Source: Atlantibacter sp032062175
Lineage (GTDB): Bacteria; Pseudomonadota; Gammaproteobacteria; Enterobacterales; Enterobacteriaceae
DNA length: 64,000 nucleotides
Assembly (NCBI RefSeq): GCF_032062175.1
Contig: NZ_DAMBQK010000004.1
Coordinates: forward strand, 124,001 to 188,000
Reading direction: 5' to 3'
Part shown: in pieces, positions 1-8,028 of the stretch
How the letters are laid out: each line of letters opens with the position of its first letter
How positions within the stretch are numbered: position 1 is the first letter of the stretch
Made by a program: the position numbers and the translations under genes
The notes under the pieces: model-generated
Told to the model about the DNA's origin: nothing
The model's input: the letters and a program-made list of their open reading frames with translations, nothing else
Databases searched by the model: none

Positions 1-1
1 C

Positions 2-265
2 GTTGGCGATCTGCCGGTTTACCTGACCTTCGACATCGACTGCCTGGATCCGGCGTTTGCACCGGGCACCGGCACCCCGGTGATCGGCGGGCTGACCTCC
101 GATCGCGCCATCAAGCTGGTGCGTGGTCTGAAAGATTTGAACATCGTGGGGATGGACGTGGTGGAAGTGGCGCCGGCCTACGACCAGTCTGAGATCACGG
201 CGCTGGCCGCAGCCACCTTAGCGCTGGAAATGCTGTATATCCAGGCCGCTAAGAAAGGCGAGTAA
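2..265 (+). CDS. speB: Agmatinase SpeB, C-terminal part (gene starts before the window)
   Basis: The last 87 codons of agmatinase, which hydrolyses agmatine to putrescine and urea in polyamine synthesis. The ureohydrolase metal-binding signature is visible at the very start (FDIDCLDP followed by APGTGTP), where the aspartates bind the two manganese ions. The frame is open from base 2 and ends at a TAA. The N-terminal two thirds lie outside the window. It is followed by a terminator-like hairpin and the convergent gene loiP, as in E. coli. Confidence 0.95.
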   Translation, partial: VGDLPVYLTFDIDCLDPAFAPGTGTPVIGGLTSDRAIKLVRGLKDLNIVGMDVVEVAPAYDQSEITALAAATLALEMLYIQAAKKGE

Positions 266-269
266 TCTG

Positions 270-390
270 GCTATTTTGCTTGCCATTTTGAACCCGGGCA
301 GTGCTCGCCATCCTCACGTATCGCATGTACGTTCCGGTAGCTGCGCGCTGGCCGAGTCCAAACTGCCTGCGCCAATAACGCCAGATCAAA
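270..390. other. GC-rich intergenic element downstream of speB
   Basis: About 120 bases of structured, GC-rich sequence between the speB stop and the shared terminator. It contains the short inverted repeat ACGTA/TACGT separated by seven bases (about 319-335). Its wording resembles a 3' segment I associate with other enterobacterial intergenic regions, but that is memory rather than a search result. No credible reading frame lies in it. It may be a processed speB 3' UTR or a dispersed repeat. Confidence 0.3.
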
Positions 391-396
391 ACCGAT

Positions 397-422
397 AAAA
401 AAGCGCCTTTCGGCGCTTTTTT
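397..422. terminator. Bidirectional terminator between speB and loiP
   Basis: The hairpin AAAAAGCGCC-TTTC-GGCGCTTTTT has a strong stem with T runs on both strands. It serves the convergent genes speB and loiP. Confidence 0.85.
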
Positions 423-423
423 A

Positions 424-1182
424 TTACTTAATCCCATCGGCTTTCATGCGATCGCGAATATGCTGGGCGCGTTCGGCAGAGCCCGGGTGATCGTCAAACA
501 TTGAGCTTTGACGGCCCGCTTCCAGCGTCTGGAGCTTTTCGAAACTGGTTGCCAGCCCGATAGGATTGATGCCGCGTTTGCGCAACAGATCATAAGAGTA
601 ATCATCCGCTTCGGATTCCTGACGCTGAGAGAACTGTGCGTTAACCAGCTTCTCGCCTAAATCGCCAAGCTGCGACTGTGACAGGCTGCCGATCACGCCG
701 CCCGCCGAGGCGGCGGCAACGCGCGCGGCGTTAGTACCCAGCGCCACCTGCATGCCTTTCTTCACGTGCCCCAGCGCGACGTGGCCCATTTCATGGCCGA
801 TAACCGCTTCGACTTCGTTATCGTTCATCATGTCCATCAGCCCGCTGTAAACGCGGATACAGCCGTTCGCCATCGCGAAGGCGTTGACGTCTTTTGCCAT
901 GTAAACCTTATAGTTTACCGGCTGGCCGTTGATGTTATCGCCCAGCGCAGAGGCGATGGTATTCAAACGTTGAGCGTACTGGCTGCCCGCAGGCGCAATC
1001 GTCGCCTTGCCATCCATCTCTTTACAGGCTTCATCGCTGAGCGCTTTGACCTGCGCATCGCTTAAGGTATACGCCTGAAACGCCTCGGCGCCGGAGGTGA
1101 GCAACCCGTTGGAGTCCATATTCTGGCAACCGCTCAGCAGAGCAACGGCAACCAGGCCTGGCAATATCGCGCGCATCTTCAT
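424..1182 (-). CDS. loiP: M48-family outer-membrane metalloprotease LoiP (YggG)
   Basis: A 252-residue lipoprotein protease, the same length as E. coli LoiP. A signal peptide ends in the lipobox LLSGC with the lipidated cysteine at residue 19. The zinc motif HEMGH is at 130-134 and the third ligand is probably E189 in the QESEAD segment. The E. coli protein sits in the outer membrane, depends on the chaperone-like protease BepA for localisation, and cleaves between phenylalanines; those points come from the family, not this sequence. It is convergent with speB and divergent from tktA. Confidence 0.96.
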   Translation of the reverse strand: MKMRAILPGLVAVALLSGCQNMDSNGLLTSGAEAFQAYTLSDAQVKALSDEACKEMDGKATIAPAGSQYAQRLNTIASALGDNINGQPVNYKVYMAKDVNAFAMANGCIRVYSGLMDMMNDNEVEAVIGHEMGHVALGHVKKGMQVALGTNAARVAAASAGGVIGSLSQSQLGDLGEKLVNAQFSQRQESEADDYSYDLLRKRGINPIGLATSFEKLQTLEAGRQSSMFDDHPGSAERAQHIRDRMKADGIK

Positions 1183-1281
1183 GTGTAGGCTTCCGCTAAA
1201 AGTGTCGTAATCAGTTTTTGTTTAGCACATTAACGTGCCGGTAACACTCAGTATAAAGAAGTGCTGAGGGTCTGGGCGAGA

Positions 1282-1295
1282 AGCTTGCGCAAGCT
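1282..1295. promoter_or_regulatory. 14-bp perfect palindrome in the loiP-tktA divergent region
   Basis: AGCTTGCGCAAGCT is a perfect 14-bp palindrome in the 277-bp space between the divergent loiP and tktA starts. A TATAAA box lies just upstream at 1252-1257 without a good -35. The palindrome could be an operator, but I recognise no regulator for it. I found no other clear signal in this gap apart from the tktA ribosome site. Confidence 0.3.
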
Positions 1296-1459
1296 GCGAG
1301 AAGGATCCAGAGATTTCTTAAGCGGTAAAAGGATGCTCCATGTACATAGAAAGCGGCTTGGGTTACATTGTTGTTCAATTTTTCCGGGCGTAGCCCATAA
1401 CGTGCCATCGTCAAGCCGTTAACACGCTTTGTCCTTTAACTATCCGATCTGGAGTCAAA

Positions 1460-3451
1460 ATGTCCTCTCGTAAAGAGCTTGCCAATGCTATTCGTGCGCT
1501 CAGCATGGACGCAGTACAGAAAGCCAAATCCGGTCACCCGGGCGCCCCGATGGGCATGGCTGACATTGCCGAAGTCCTGTGGCGTGATTTCCTGAACCAT
1601 AACCCGAACAACCCGGCCTGGGCTGACCGCGACCGCTTCGTGCTGTCCAACGGCCACGGCTCAATGCTGATTTACAGCCTGCTGCACCTCACCGGCTATG
1701 ACCTGCCGATTGACGAGCTGAAAAATTTCCGCCAGCTGCACTCGAAAACCCCGGGCCACCCGGAAGTGGGCTACACCGCCGGCGTGGAAACCACCACCGG
1801 TCCGCTGGGCCAGGGCATCGCCAACGCCGTGGGCATGGCTATCGCCGAAAAAACGCTGGCGGCGCAGTTCAACCGTCCGGGCCACGACATTGTCGACCAC
1901 TTTACTTACGCCTTTATGGGCGACGGCTGCATGATGGAAGGCATCTCCCACGAGGTGTGCTCCCTGGCCGGTACCCTGAAGCTCGGCAAGCTGGTGGCGT
2001 TCTATGACGACAACGGCATCTCCATCGACGGCCACGTGGAAGGCTGGTTTACCGACGATACCGCAAAACGCTTTGAAGCCTACGGCTGGCACGTGGTGCG
2101 CGGCGTTGACGGTCACGATGCGGACGCGATCAAACGCGCCGTGGAAGAAGCCCGCGCGGTGACCGACAAGCCGTCCCTGCTGATGTGCAAAACCGTTATC
2201 GGCTTCGGTTCACCGAACAAAGCCGGTACGCATGACTCCCACGGTGCCCCGCTGGGCGACGCAGAAGTGGCGCTGACCCGCGAAGCGCTTGGCTGGAAAC
2301 ACGCTGCCTTTGAAATCCCGTCTGACATCTATGCCCAGTGGGATGCGAAAGAAGCCGGAGCCGCAAAAGAATCCGCATGGAATGAGAAATTCGCTGCCTA
2401 CGCGAAAGCCTTCCCGGAGCAGGCTGCTGAGTTTACCCGTCGTATGAAAGGCGAAATGCCGGCTGATTTCGACGCGAAAGCCAACGAATTTATCGCTAAG
2501 CTGCAGGCTAACCCGGCGAAAATCGCCAGCCGTAAAGCGTCCCAGAACGCCATCGAAGCCTTTGGCCCGCTGTTGCCGGAATTCCTCGGCGGCTCTGCTG
2601 ACCTGGCCCCGTCCAACCTGACGATCTGGTCCGGCTCGAAAGCGATTAACGAAGACACTGCCGGTAACTACATCCACTACGGCGTGCGCGAATTCGGTAT
2701 GACCGCTATCGCCAACGGTATCGCCCTGCACGGCGGCTTCCTGCCGTACACCTCCACCTTCCTGATGTTCGTGGAATACGCCCGTAACGCGGTGCGTATG
2801 GCGGCCCTGATGAAACAGCGCCAGGTGATGGTTTATACCCATGACTCCATCGGCCTGGGTGAAGACGGCCCGACCCACCAGCCGGTAGAGCAGACCGCTT
2901 CTCTGCGCGTGACCCCGAACATGTCCACATGGCGTCCGTGTGACCAGGTGGAATCCGCAGTGGCGTGGAAATACGGCGTTGAGCGTCAGGACGGCCCGAC
3001 CGCGCTGATCCTTTCCCGTCAGAACCTGGCGCAGCAGGAGCGTACTGAACAGCAACTGGCAGACATCGCCCGTGGCGGTTACGTACTGAAAGATTGCGAC
3101 GGCCAGCCGCAGCTGATCCTGATCGCCACCGGTTCTGAAGTTGAACTGGCTGTAGCGGCATGGGATCAACTGTCAGCGGAAGGCGTGAAGGCGCGCGTGG
3201 TTTCCATGCCGTCTACCGACGCGTTCGAGAAGCAGGATGCGGCGTACCGTGAATCTGTGCTCCCGAAAGCGGTTGCTGCGCGTGTGGCGGTTGAAGCGGG
3301 TATCGCTGACTACTGGTACAAATACGTCGGCCTGAACGGCGCCGTTGTCGGCATGACCACCTTCGGTGAGTCTGCTCCGGCAGAGCAGCTGTTTGAAGAG
3401 TTCGGCTTCACCGTGGAAAACGTGGTGAAACAGGCGAAAGCGATTCTGTAA
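1460..3451 (+). CDS. tktA: Transketolase A
   Basis: A 663-residue thiamine-diphosphate enzyme, identical in length to E. coli TktA. It transfers two-carbon units between ketose and aldose phosphates in the non-oxidative pentose phosphate pathway. The TPP-binding GDGCMMEG segment (about residues 154-161) is followed by the usual NxxSI stretch, and the pyrimidine domain holds the MFVEYARNA and GEDGPTHQPVEQ motifs. The ATG is preceded by CTGGAG. A strong terminator follows, so it is probably monocistronic. Confidence 0.98.
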   Translation: MSSRKELANAIRALSMDAVQKAKSGHPGAPMGMADIAEVLWRDFLNHNPNNPAWADRDRFVLSNGHGSMLIYSLLHLTGYDLPIDELKNFRQLHSKTPGHPEVGYTAGVETTTGPLGQGIANAVGMAIAEKTLAAQFNRPGHDIVDHFTYAFMGDGCMMEGISHEVCSLAGTLKLGKLVAFYDDNGISIDGHVEGWFTDDTAKRFEAYGWHVVRGVDGHDADAIKRAVEEARAVTDKPSLLMCKTVIGFGSPNKAGTHDSHGAPLGDAEVALTREALGWKHAAFEIPSDIYAQWDAKEAGAAKESAWNEKFAAYAKAFPEQAAEFTRRMKGEMPADFDAKANEFIAKLQANPAKIASRKASQNAIEAFGPLLPEFLGGSADLAPSNLTIWSGSKAINEDTAGNYIHYGVREFGMTAIANGIALHGGFLPYTSTFLMFVEYARNAVRMAALMKQRQVMVYTHDSIGLGEDGPTHQPVEQTASLRVTPNMSTWRPCDQVESAVAWKYGVERQDGPTALILSRQNLAQQERTEQQLADIARGGYVLKDCDGQPQLILIATGSEVELAVAAWDQLSAEGVKARVVSMPSTDAFEKQDAAYRESVLPKAVAARVAVEAGIADYWYKYVGLNGAVVGMTTFGESAPAEQLFEEFGFTVENVVKQAKAIL

Positions 3452-3470
3452 TTCGCCAGAGTAAAATATG

Positions 3471-3496
3471 AGGGCCGCTGATGCGGCCCTTTTTTA
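3471..3496. terminator. Terminator after tktA, shared with the ECF operon
   Basis: AGGGCCGC-TGAT-GCGGCCCT is followed by six Ts. The stop codon of the convergent ECF ATPase gene lies inside the T run, so the same hairpin ends both transcripts or comes close to it. Confidence 0.85.
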
Positions 3497-4177
3497 TGCG
3501 TTAACCAGAAGCTGTTCCGGCGAGCCGTCCTGGCTGATTCGCCCCTCGCTGAGCCGGACCACGCGCGGAAAGTGGCGGCGTGCGAAATCGTAATCATGGC
3601 TGATGGCGACGATGGTATCACCGCGCCGTTTACAGCCCGTGAGCCAGCGCTCGAAAATGGCCAGCCAATACGCGTCAAAATCCCGGCTCGGTTCATCCAG
3701 TAAAATCAGCGGCGGCGCCATGGCTTCCAGACTGGCAACCGCCACCATCCGGCGTTGCGCCACATGCAAATCCAGCGGGTGCGCCTGCGCGATTTTCTCC
3801 AGCCCGCATAGCGCCAGGGCCGCTTCGGTACGCTGGCGTATTTCCGCTTCAGGCCGTTTCTGCAATCGTAAGCCAAACGCCACTTCGGTATAAACCTGGC
3901 TGTGGAGGATCTGGTGTTCCGCTTCCTGAAACAGTACGCCGATAAGCCGGGCGCGTTGCCGGGCTTTCAGTGTCGCCAGCGATTCGCCCTGCACGTGGAT
4001 CTCGCCCTGAGTCGGTTGAAGTAACCCAGCCATCAGACGCAGCAACGTTGATTTGCCTGCGCCGTTATCGCCGATCAGCGCGACGCTTTCTTGTGGCGCA
4101 ACCGCTAACGATAGCGCGTTGAGGCAGGATTGCGCTGTTTTCGACCACGAAAAATCAATCTGGTTTATCTTCAACAT
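3494..4177 (-). CDS. ECF transporter ATP-binding subunit, second copy (degenerate signature motif)
   Basis: A 227-residue ABC ATPase of the energy-coupling-factor type and the last gene of a five-gene operon. Walker A GDNGAGKST is at 36-44, the Q-loop glutamine at about 84, Walker B LILLD with catalytic E162, and the H-loop histidine at 194. The signature normally written LSGGQ reads LHVAQ at 137-141. The start is set by translational coupling: its ATG overlaps the stop of the upstream ATPase as ATGTTGA. A longer reading from 4222 has no such support. The intact H-loop and lost signature complement the faults of the partner ATPase. Confidence 0.9.
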   Translation of the reverse strand: MLKINQIDFSWSKTAQSCLNALSLAVAPQESVALIGDNGAGKSTLLRLMAGLLQPTQGEIHVQGESLATLKARQRARLIGVLFQEAEHQILHSQVYTEVAFGLRLQKRPEAEIRQRTEAALALCGLEKIAQAHPLDLHVAQRRMVAVASLEAMAPPLILLDEPSRDFDAYWLAIFERWLTGCKRRGDTIVAISHDYDFARRHFPRVVRLSEGRISQDGSPEQLLVNA

Positions 4178-4848
4178 AACGGCGTGAGCTCTCCTGCCTT
4201 CAGTTGCCAGGATGCCTGGCAATAATCGAGAAACGGCTGGCGGTTGCGCTCAAACAGCACGATCAGCGCCTGCCGCTGCTGGGCCCATGCGGCAAGCACC
4301 GTTAATATCCGCCGGGTCGCCTGCGGTGTTAAGCGACTGAAGGCTTCATCCAGCAGCAGCAGGCGGGGCCGCATCGCCAGCGCGCTGGCGATCACCACGC
4401 GCTGGGATTCGCCGCCCGACAAGGTTGCAGGATGCCGATGGCGCAGCGCCTGGCAGTCGGTCAGCGTCAACGCCTCATCGATGCGTTGCAGGATCTCCTG
4501 TTCCGTCAGACAGAGGTTTTCCGGTCCGAAAGCCACTTCTTCCTCCACGCTAAAGGTACAGCCGGAAAGTTGCAGGGCAGGGGATTGCTGCACCAGTTGC
4601 ACGGTTGGCGATTGCTCGACTAAAGATTGTAGGCCGATGGGCTGACCGAGCAACTGGCCTTTGCCGCTGATTTCACCGGGCAGAAAATCGGGATACCACC
4701 CGGCAAGCAGTTGGGCGAGGGTGCTTTTTCCGCTGCCGTTGCCGCCGAAGATCGCCACCACTCCCGGCAGCGAATAGTGGAAATTGAGTCTGCCCGAGGG
4801 CTGTGTTGCATGGCGCGGGCAATAGCAAAAATCGTCTAGCGTAACCAT
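4171..4848 (-). CDS. ECF transporter ATP-binding subunit, first copy (degenerate H-loop)
   Basis: A 225-residue ECF-type ABC ATPase. Walker A GGNGSGKST is at 35-43, the canonical signature LSGGE at 143-147, and Walker B LLLLD with E168. The H-loop histidine is replaced by E200 (VLFERN where THD is expected), and the D-loop reads SRLT instead of SALD. Its 5' end overlaps the T-component gene by 13 bases. Together with the downstream ATPase it should form the motor heterodimer. The lesions predict one working and one degenerate ATP site. Confidence 0.9.
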   Translation of the reverse strand: MVTLDDFCYCPRHATQPSGRLNFHYSLPGVVAIFGGNGSGKSTLAQLLAGWYPDFLPGEISGKGQLLGQPIGLQSLVEQSPTVQLVQQSPALQLSGCTFSVEEEVAFGPENLCLTEQEILQRIDEALTLTDCQALRHRHPATLSGGESQRVVIASALAMRPRLLLLDEAFSRLTPQATRRILTVLAAWAQQRQALIVLFERNRQPFLDYCQASWQLKAGELTPLC

Positions 4849-5543
4849 AGCCAGGCTCCCGTTTGCGCAAACATCAAAGCAATAAGCCCGTAGCGCGCAA
4901 TGCGTTGAAGGGCGCTGTCCGCAGGAGCCCAGAGCGTAGTGCGGCGTGGATGCAGGCGAAACCCACGCATATCCAGCGCCGCGCCGCGTACCGCTAAATC
5001 ATTCAACGCATTATGGGTCAGCGGAACGATCAGCGCCGGAATGGCACGCAAGCGCTGATGCCAGCGGCCATCAAGCGGCACACCGCGCGCCCGTTGTGCT
5101 TCGTTGATGCTGGTAAGCTGGCGCTTAAGTTGTTCCACTACCAGCAGTGGCCCGGCAAAGACATAGGCGATGCCCGGCGGCAGGCGGCTTGCGAACAGGG
5201 CGCGGGTAAACTGGCGGGCCGGAACAAATCCCATCCACAGTTGTGAGGTGGAGACTATCGCCAGAATGCGCAACCACAGCGTGGTGGCGTCTGCCCAACG
5301 TTGGGCATCGCGCGGCTGGCCGCTGATCCACTCGGCTAGCCAACCGCCGTGAACAAGCCATAAGCCCGCACCCAGCGAAAACATCAGCCAGGCGACGTAT
5401 CGCGCCCTGGGGCGCGTCGCCTTAAACATCAGCAATGAGACAAACGCCGTGGCGCTATAAATAGTCAGAACCAGGCCAGCGGGAAGCAGGAGCGTGGCGC
5501 AAGCGGCCCACGCCCACAGCGTTAATGAGGTAAACGGGTGCAT
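4836..5543 (-). CDS. ECF transporter transmembrane T component (CbiQ/EcfT family)
   Basis: A 235-residue membrane protein with about five hydrophobic segments. It carries two Ala-Arg-Gly-type coupling motifs of EcfT proteins (AQRARG near 148-153 and LDMRG near 193-197), which couple the ATPases to the S component. Its ATG directly follows the stop of the S-component gene with no spacer. No E. coli K-12 counterpart is known to me at this locus. Confidence 0.88.
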   Translation of the reverse strand: MHPFTSLTLWAWAACATLLLPAGLVLTIYSATAFVSLLMFKATRPRARYVAWLMFSLGAGLWLVHGGWLAEWISGQPRDAQRWADATTLWLRILAIVSTSQLWMGFVPARQFTRALFASRLPPGIAYVFAGPLLVVEQLKRQLTSINEAQRARGVPLDGRWHQRLRAIPALIVPLTHNALNDLAVRGAALDMRGFRLHPRRTTLWAPADSALQRIARYGLIALMFAQTGAWLWLR

Positions 5544-6122
5544 TTACCGCACAGCCGACATGGTCGGGAAGTGGCGGGTTGTGCGCAGAGGAAGCTGGCG
5601 CAGCAGGATCCAGACGATCACCGCCGTCAGGATTTTATCCACCAGGTTGGCACCCAGCACCGTCACAGCAACAGACTCCACCAGGTTCTGGCCCATCGAG
5701 TGCATCCAGGCGACGAACAGATCAGCGCCGCTGCCGGTCACGCCCGCAAACAACGCGGTACGCAAAGGAACCGCCACCACGGTCACGGCGAGGGTGATGA
5801 TCACGCCGCTGACGATCACTTTCGGCAGGGTGCGGAACCAGCCTGCTTTCGCCAGCCATCCGGCCACCAGGCCAATCACCATCGCCACCGGCGCGAAAGC
5901 TGCGGCGATGGGGTCGGTAAGCAGGCCCCAGATCAGGTTAGTGATAAGCCCGGTCAGCATGCCGATTAACGGGCCGAGCAGCACGGCGCTGATCAGCGTG
6001 CCGATGGAATCGAGGAAAATAGGCAATTTCAGCATGCTGATTAATTGCCCGCCGATCATGTTGATGGCGATGGCGATAACGATAAGTGCCAGCGTTTGAC
6101 TGGAAAATTGGCGCTGAGCCAT
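5544..6122 (-). CDS. ECF transporter substrate-binding S component, substrate unknown
   Basis: A 192-residue, very hydrophobic protein with about five or six membrane segments, fitting an ECF S component (the vitamin- or metabolite-binding subunit). The segment FLDSIGT near residues 35-41 and the glycine-rich helices resemble uncharacterised S-component families. I cannot assign the substrate. The ATG at 6122 is chosen because AGAGG precedes it at good spacing; an in-frame ATG at 6188 would overlap the upstream gene by 47 bases. It is second in the operon. Confidence 0.82.
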   Translation of the reverse strand: MAQRQFSSQTLALIVIAIAINMIGGQLISMLKLPIFLDSIGTLISAVLLGPLIGMLTGLITNLIWGLLTDPIAAAFAPVAMVIGLVAGWLAKAGWFRTLPKVIVSGVIITLAVTVVAVPLRTALFAGVTGSGADLFVAWMHSMGQNLVESVAVTVLGANLVDKILTAVIVWILLRQLPLRTTRHFPTMSAVR

Positions 6123-6141
6123 AAAATGACCTCTTGTTAGA

Positions 6142-6579
6142 TTAGTAACGGGGATGGACGACCAGTTCTTCGTAACTGGAAATTTCACAGGGTTGGCGGC
6201 TAAAGGTCAGCGCCGTTAGCTCGCCGATAATAATTTCCAGCGTAGTGCGAACGGTGCAGCCAGGCATCATATGGCCGCCGAGCATCGCGCCTTGTGGATC
6301 GGAAATAGAAAGATGTAAATGCTCGCCGGTAAGTTCCAGCGTCCCGCTCAGGGATATTACCTCCCAGGTGCCGCGCAGCTGGGTGGTTTCTTCCCGCCCC
6401 GCATAACGCAGCGCGACATCGGTCATACTGCCGGTACACCCGGCAATCCAGGCGGCGTGCAGTTGATGGTGTTGAATAAATGCGCGTAACTGGCTTAGTA
6501 CCTCGTCGCCGGGAAGCAGACGTAACGCGTAAAAGCGCGCCCCGGAAGCGGGTGAAGATGTAAGAGATGTTTTTGACAT
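6142..6579 (-). CDS. PPC/DUF296-domain protein, first gene of the ECF operon
   Basis: A 145-residue single-domain protein of the plant-and-prokaryote-conserved (PPC, DUF296) family, with the conserved core SDPQGAMLGGHMMPGC (about residues 92-107). The histidines of that segment probably bind metal. Bacterial members are often called DNA-binding but few have been tested. It ends 19 bases before the S-component start, so it is co-transcribed with the transporter and may regulate it or act on its substrate. Both roles are inference. The only GGAG before the ATG is about 14 bases away and lies in a palindrome. Confidence 0.8.
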   Translation of the reverse strand: MSKTSLTSSPASGARFYALRLLPGDEVLSQLRAFIQHHQLHAAWIAGCTGSMTDVALRYAGREETTQLRGTWEVISLSGTLELTGEHLHLSISDPQGAMLGGHMMPGCTVRTTLEIIIGELTALTFSRQPCEISSYEELVVHPRY

Positions 6580-6592
6580 GGATTCGGGTTAC

Positions 6593-6605
6593 TCCGAGAC
6601 TCGGA
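6593..6605. promoter_or_regulatory. Palindrome in the leader of the PPC-ECF operon
   Basis: TCCGAG-A-CTCGGA is a perfect inverted repeat 14-26 bases upstream of the PPC start. On the transcript it would include the only GGAG near the start codon. It could be an operator, or a small hairpin hiding the ribosome site. Confidence 0.35.
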
Positions 6606-6744
6606 CGTGAGGCTGATAATATAAGGACGCAAGAAATGAATTGCTGATATAAATCAGGAAACGGGAGCCAGAACAAACAATAGATCCAGCAATGCTTAGC
6701 GATAATTCTGCGATTGGAATAATTTGCTGGTCGGATTTGCAGGA

Positions 6745-6766
6745 AAGTGTGATGCAGATCAGATAT
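6745..6766. promoter_or_regulatory. CRP-like site upstream of epd
   Basis: AAGTGTGATGCAGATCAGATAT matches the 22-base CRP consensus at about 17 positions, with the core TGTGA-N6-TCAGA. It lies 195-215 bases upstream of epd. E. coli epd is known to be CRP-activated, so the site fits. Confidence 0.7.
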
Positions 6767-6820
6767 CAGTTTTTGTTCACGCCTGATGAATATCTTTTAT
6801 TCCGCGTTTCGCTTATCCTA

Positions 6821-6836
6821 GCTGAAGCGTTTCAGT
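6821..6836. promoter_or_regulatory. Cra (FruR)-like operator upstream of epd
   Basis: GCTGAAGCGTTTCAGT differs from the Cra consensus GCTGAAWCGTTTCA at one position. Cra controls glycolytic genes, including epd-pgk in E. coli. It lies 124 bases upstream of the epd start, just after a TATCCT box (6814-6819), where a bound repressor would block transcription. The rest of the 380-base gap between the PPC gene and epd shows AT-rich promoter-like sequence and no gene. Confidence 0.7.
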
Positions 6837-6959
6837 TTGTATTTCGCTCGACAAATAAACGGTTGGCATGGGTTTATGGTCGGCAAGCATTCCCCTGGTG
6901 ACGTCGCTGCATTACCCTGTCAGCCACTTCTCTCACCTGGAATGCCTTGCAGGGGATAT

Positions 6960-7979
6960 ATGACATTACGCATTGCGGTAAACGGGTTCGGGCGCATTGG
7001 GCGCAACGTGGTTCGCGCGTTATACGAATCCGGGCGTCGTGCGGAAATCACACTGGTGGCCATCAACGAGTTAGCCGATGCCGAGGGCATGGCGCACTTG
7101 TTAAAATACGACACCACGCACGGACGCTTTTCCTGGGATGTTCGCCAGGAATGTGAACAACTCTGGATTGGTGATGATGTGGTCCGGCTTCTTCATCACC
7201 GTGAGCTTCAGGATTTGCCCTGGCGTGAGCTGGGTATTGATGTGGTGCTGGACTGCACCGGGGTTTACGGATCGCGCGCCGATGGCGAAGCCCATCTGGC
7301 GGCGGGGGCGAAAAAAGTGCTTTTCTCCCACCCCGGAGGTAATGATTTAGACGCCACGGTGGTGTACGGCGTCAACCATGACGCGTTGCTGGCGGAGCAT
7401 CGTATTGTCTCCAACGCCTCATGCACCACCAACTGTATTATCCCGGTGATCAAGCTGCTCGATGAAGCTTTTGATATTGATTCCGGGACCGTGACGACGA
7501 TCCACTCGGCCATGAACGATCAACAAGTTATCGATTCCTGGCATTCAGATTTGCGTCGTACGCGGGCGGCCAGCCAGTCGATTATTCCGGTGGATACCCG
7601 GCTGGCGGCGGGGATTACGCGTATTTTCCCCAAATTTAACGACCGTTTTGAGGCCATTGCCGTTCGTGTGCCGACGATTAACGTCACTGCCATTGATTTA
7701 AGCGTGACGGTGAACAAAGCGGTTAAAGCCTGTGAAGTCAACGGGTTGCTGCAAAAAGCGGCGCGAGAGACATTTCGTGGTATAGTTGACTATACGGAGT
7801 TACCGTTGGTCTCAAGTGATTTTAACCACGATCCGCACAGCGCTATTATTGATGGCACTCAAACGCGGGTTAGCGGTTCGCATCTGATCAAAACGCTGGT
7901 CTGGTGTGATAATGAATGGGGCTTTGCTAACCGAATGCTCGACACGACGTTAGCGATGGCCGCTCAAGGTTTCCGGTAA
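6960..7979 (+). CDS. epd: D-erythrose-4-phosphate dehydrogenase
   Basis: A 339-residue enzyme, the same length as E. coli Epd, that oxidises erythrose 4-phosphate to erythronate 4-phosphate for vitamin B6 synthesis. The N-terminal NAD site is INGFGRIGRN-like (here VNGFGRIGRN), and the catalytic cysteine is in SNASCTTNC near residue 155. The start is the ATG behind AGGGGA; an upstream in-frame ATG would add 41 residues absent from the family. It is followed after 49 bases by pgk and shares its promoter. Confidence 0.97.
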   Translation: MTLRIAVNGFGRIGRNVVRALYESGRRAEITLVAINELADAEGMAHLLKYDTTHGRFSWDVRQECEQLWIGDDVVRLLHHRELQDLPWRELGIDVVLDCTGVYGSRADGEAHLAAGAKKVLFSHPGGNDLDATVVYGVNHDALLAEHRIVSNASCTTNCIIPVIKLLDEAFDIDSGTVTTIHSAMNDQQVIDSWHSDLRRTRAASQSIIPVDTRLAAGITRIFPKFNDRFEAIAVRVPTINVTAIDLSVTVNKAVKACEVNGLLQKAARETFRGIVDYTELPLVSSDFNHDPHSAIIDGTQTRVSGSHLIKTLVWCDNEWGFANRMLDTTLAMAAQGFR

Positions 7980-8028
7980 GGTGCAATTTGTGCCTGCAAA
8001 ACTTTAAGAATCAACGAGAGGATTCACC

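Noticed and set aside
1252..1257. TATAAA before tktA as its promoter
   Set aside because: No -35 hexamer at usable spacing, and it is about 200 bases from the gene.
2210..3169. A 319-codon open frame antisense to tktA
   Set aside because: Shadow of tktA codon usage with no motif or start signal.
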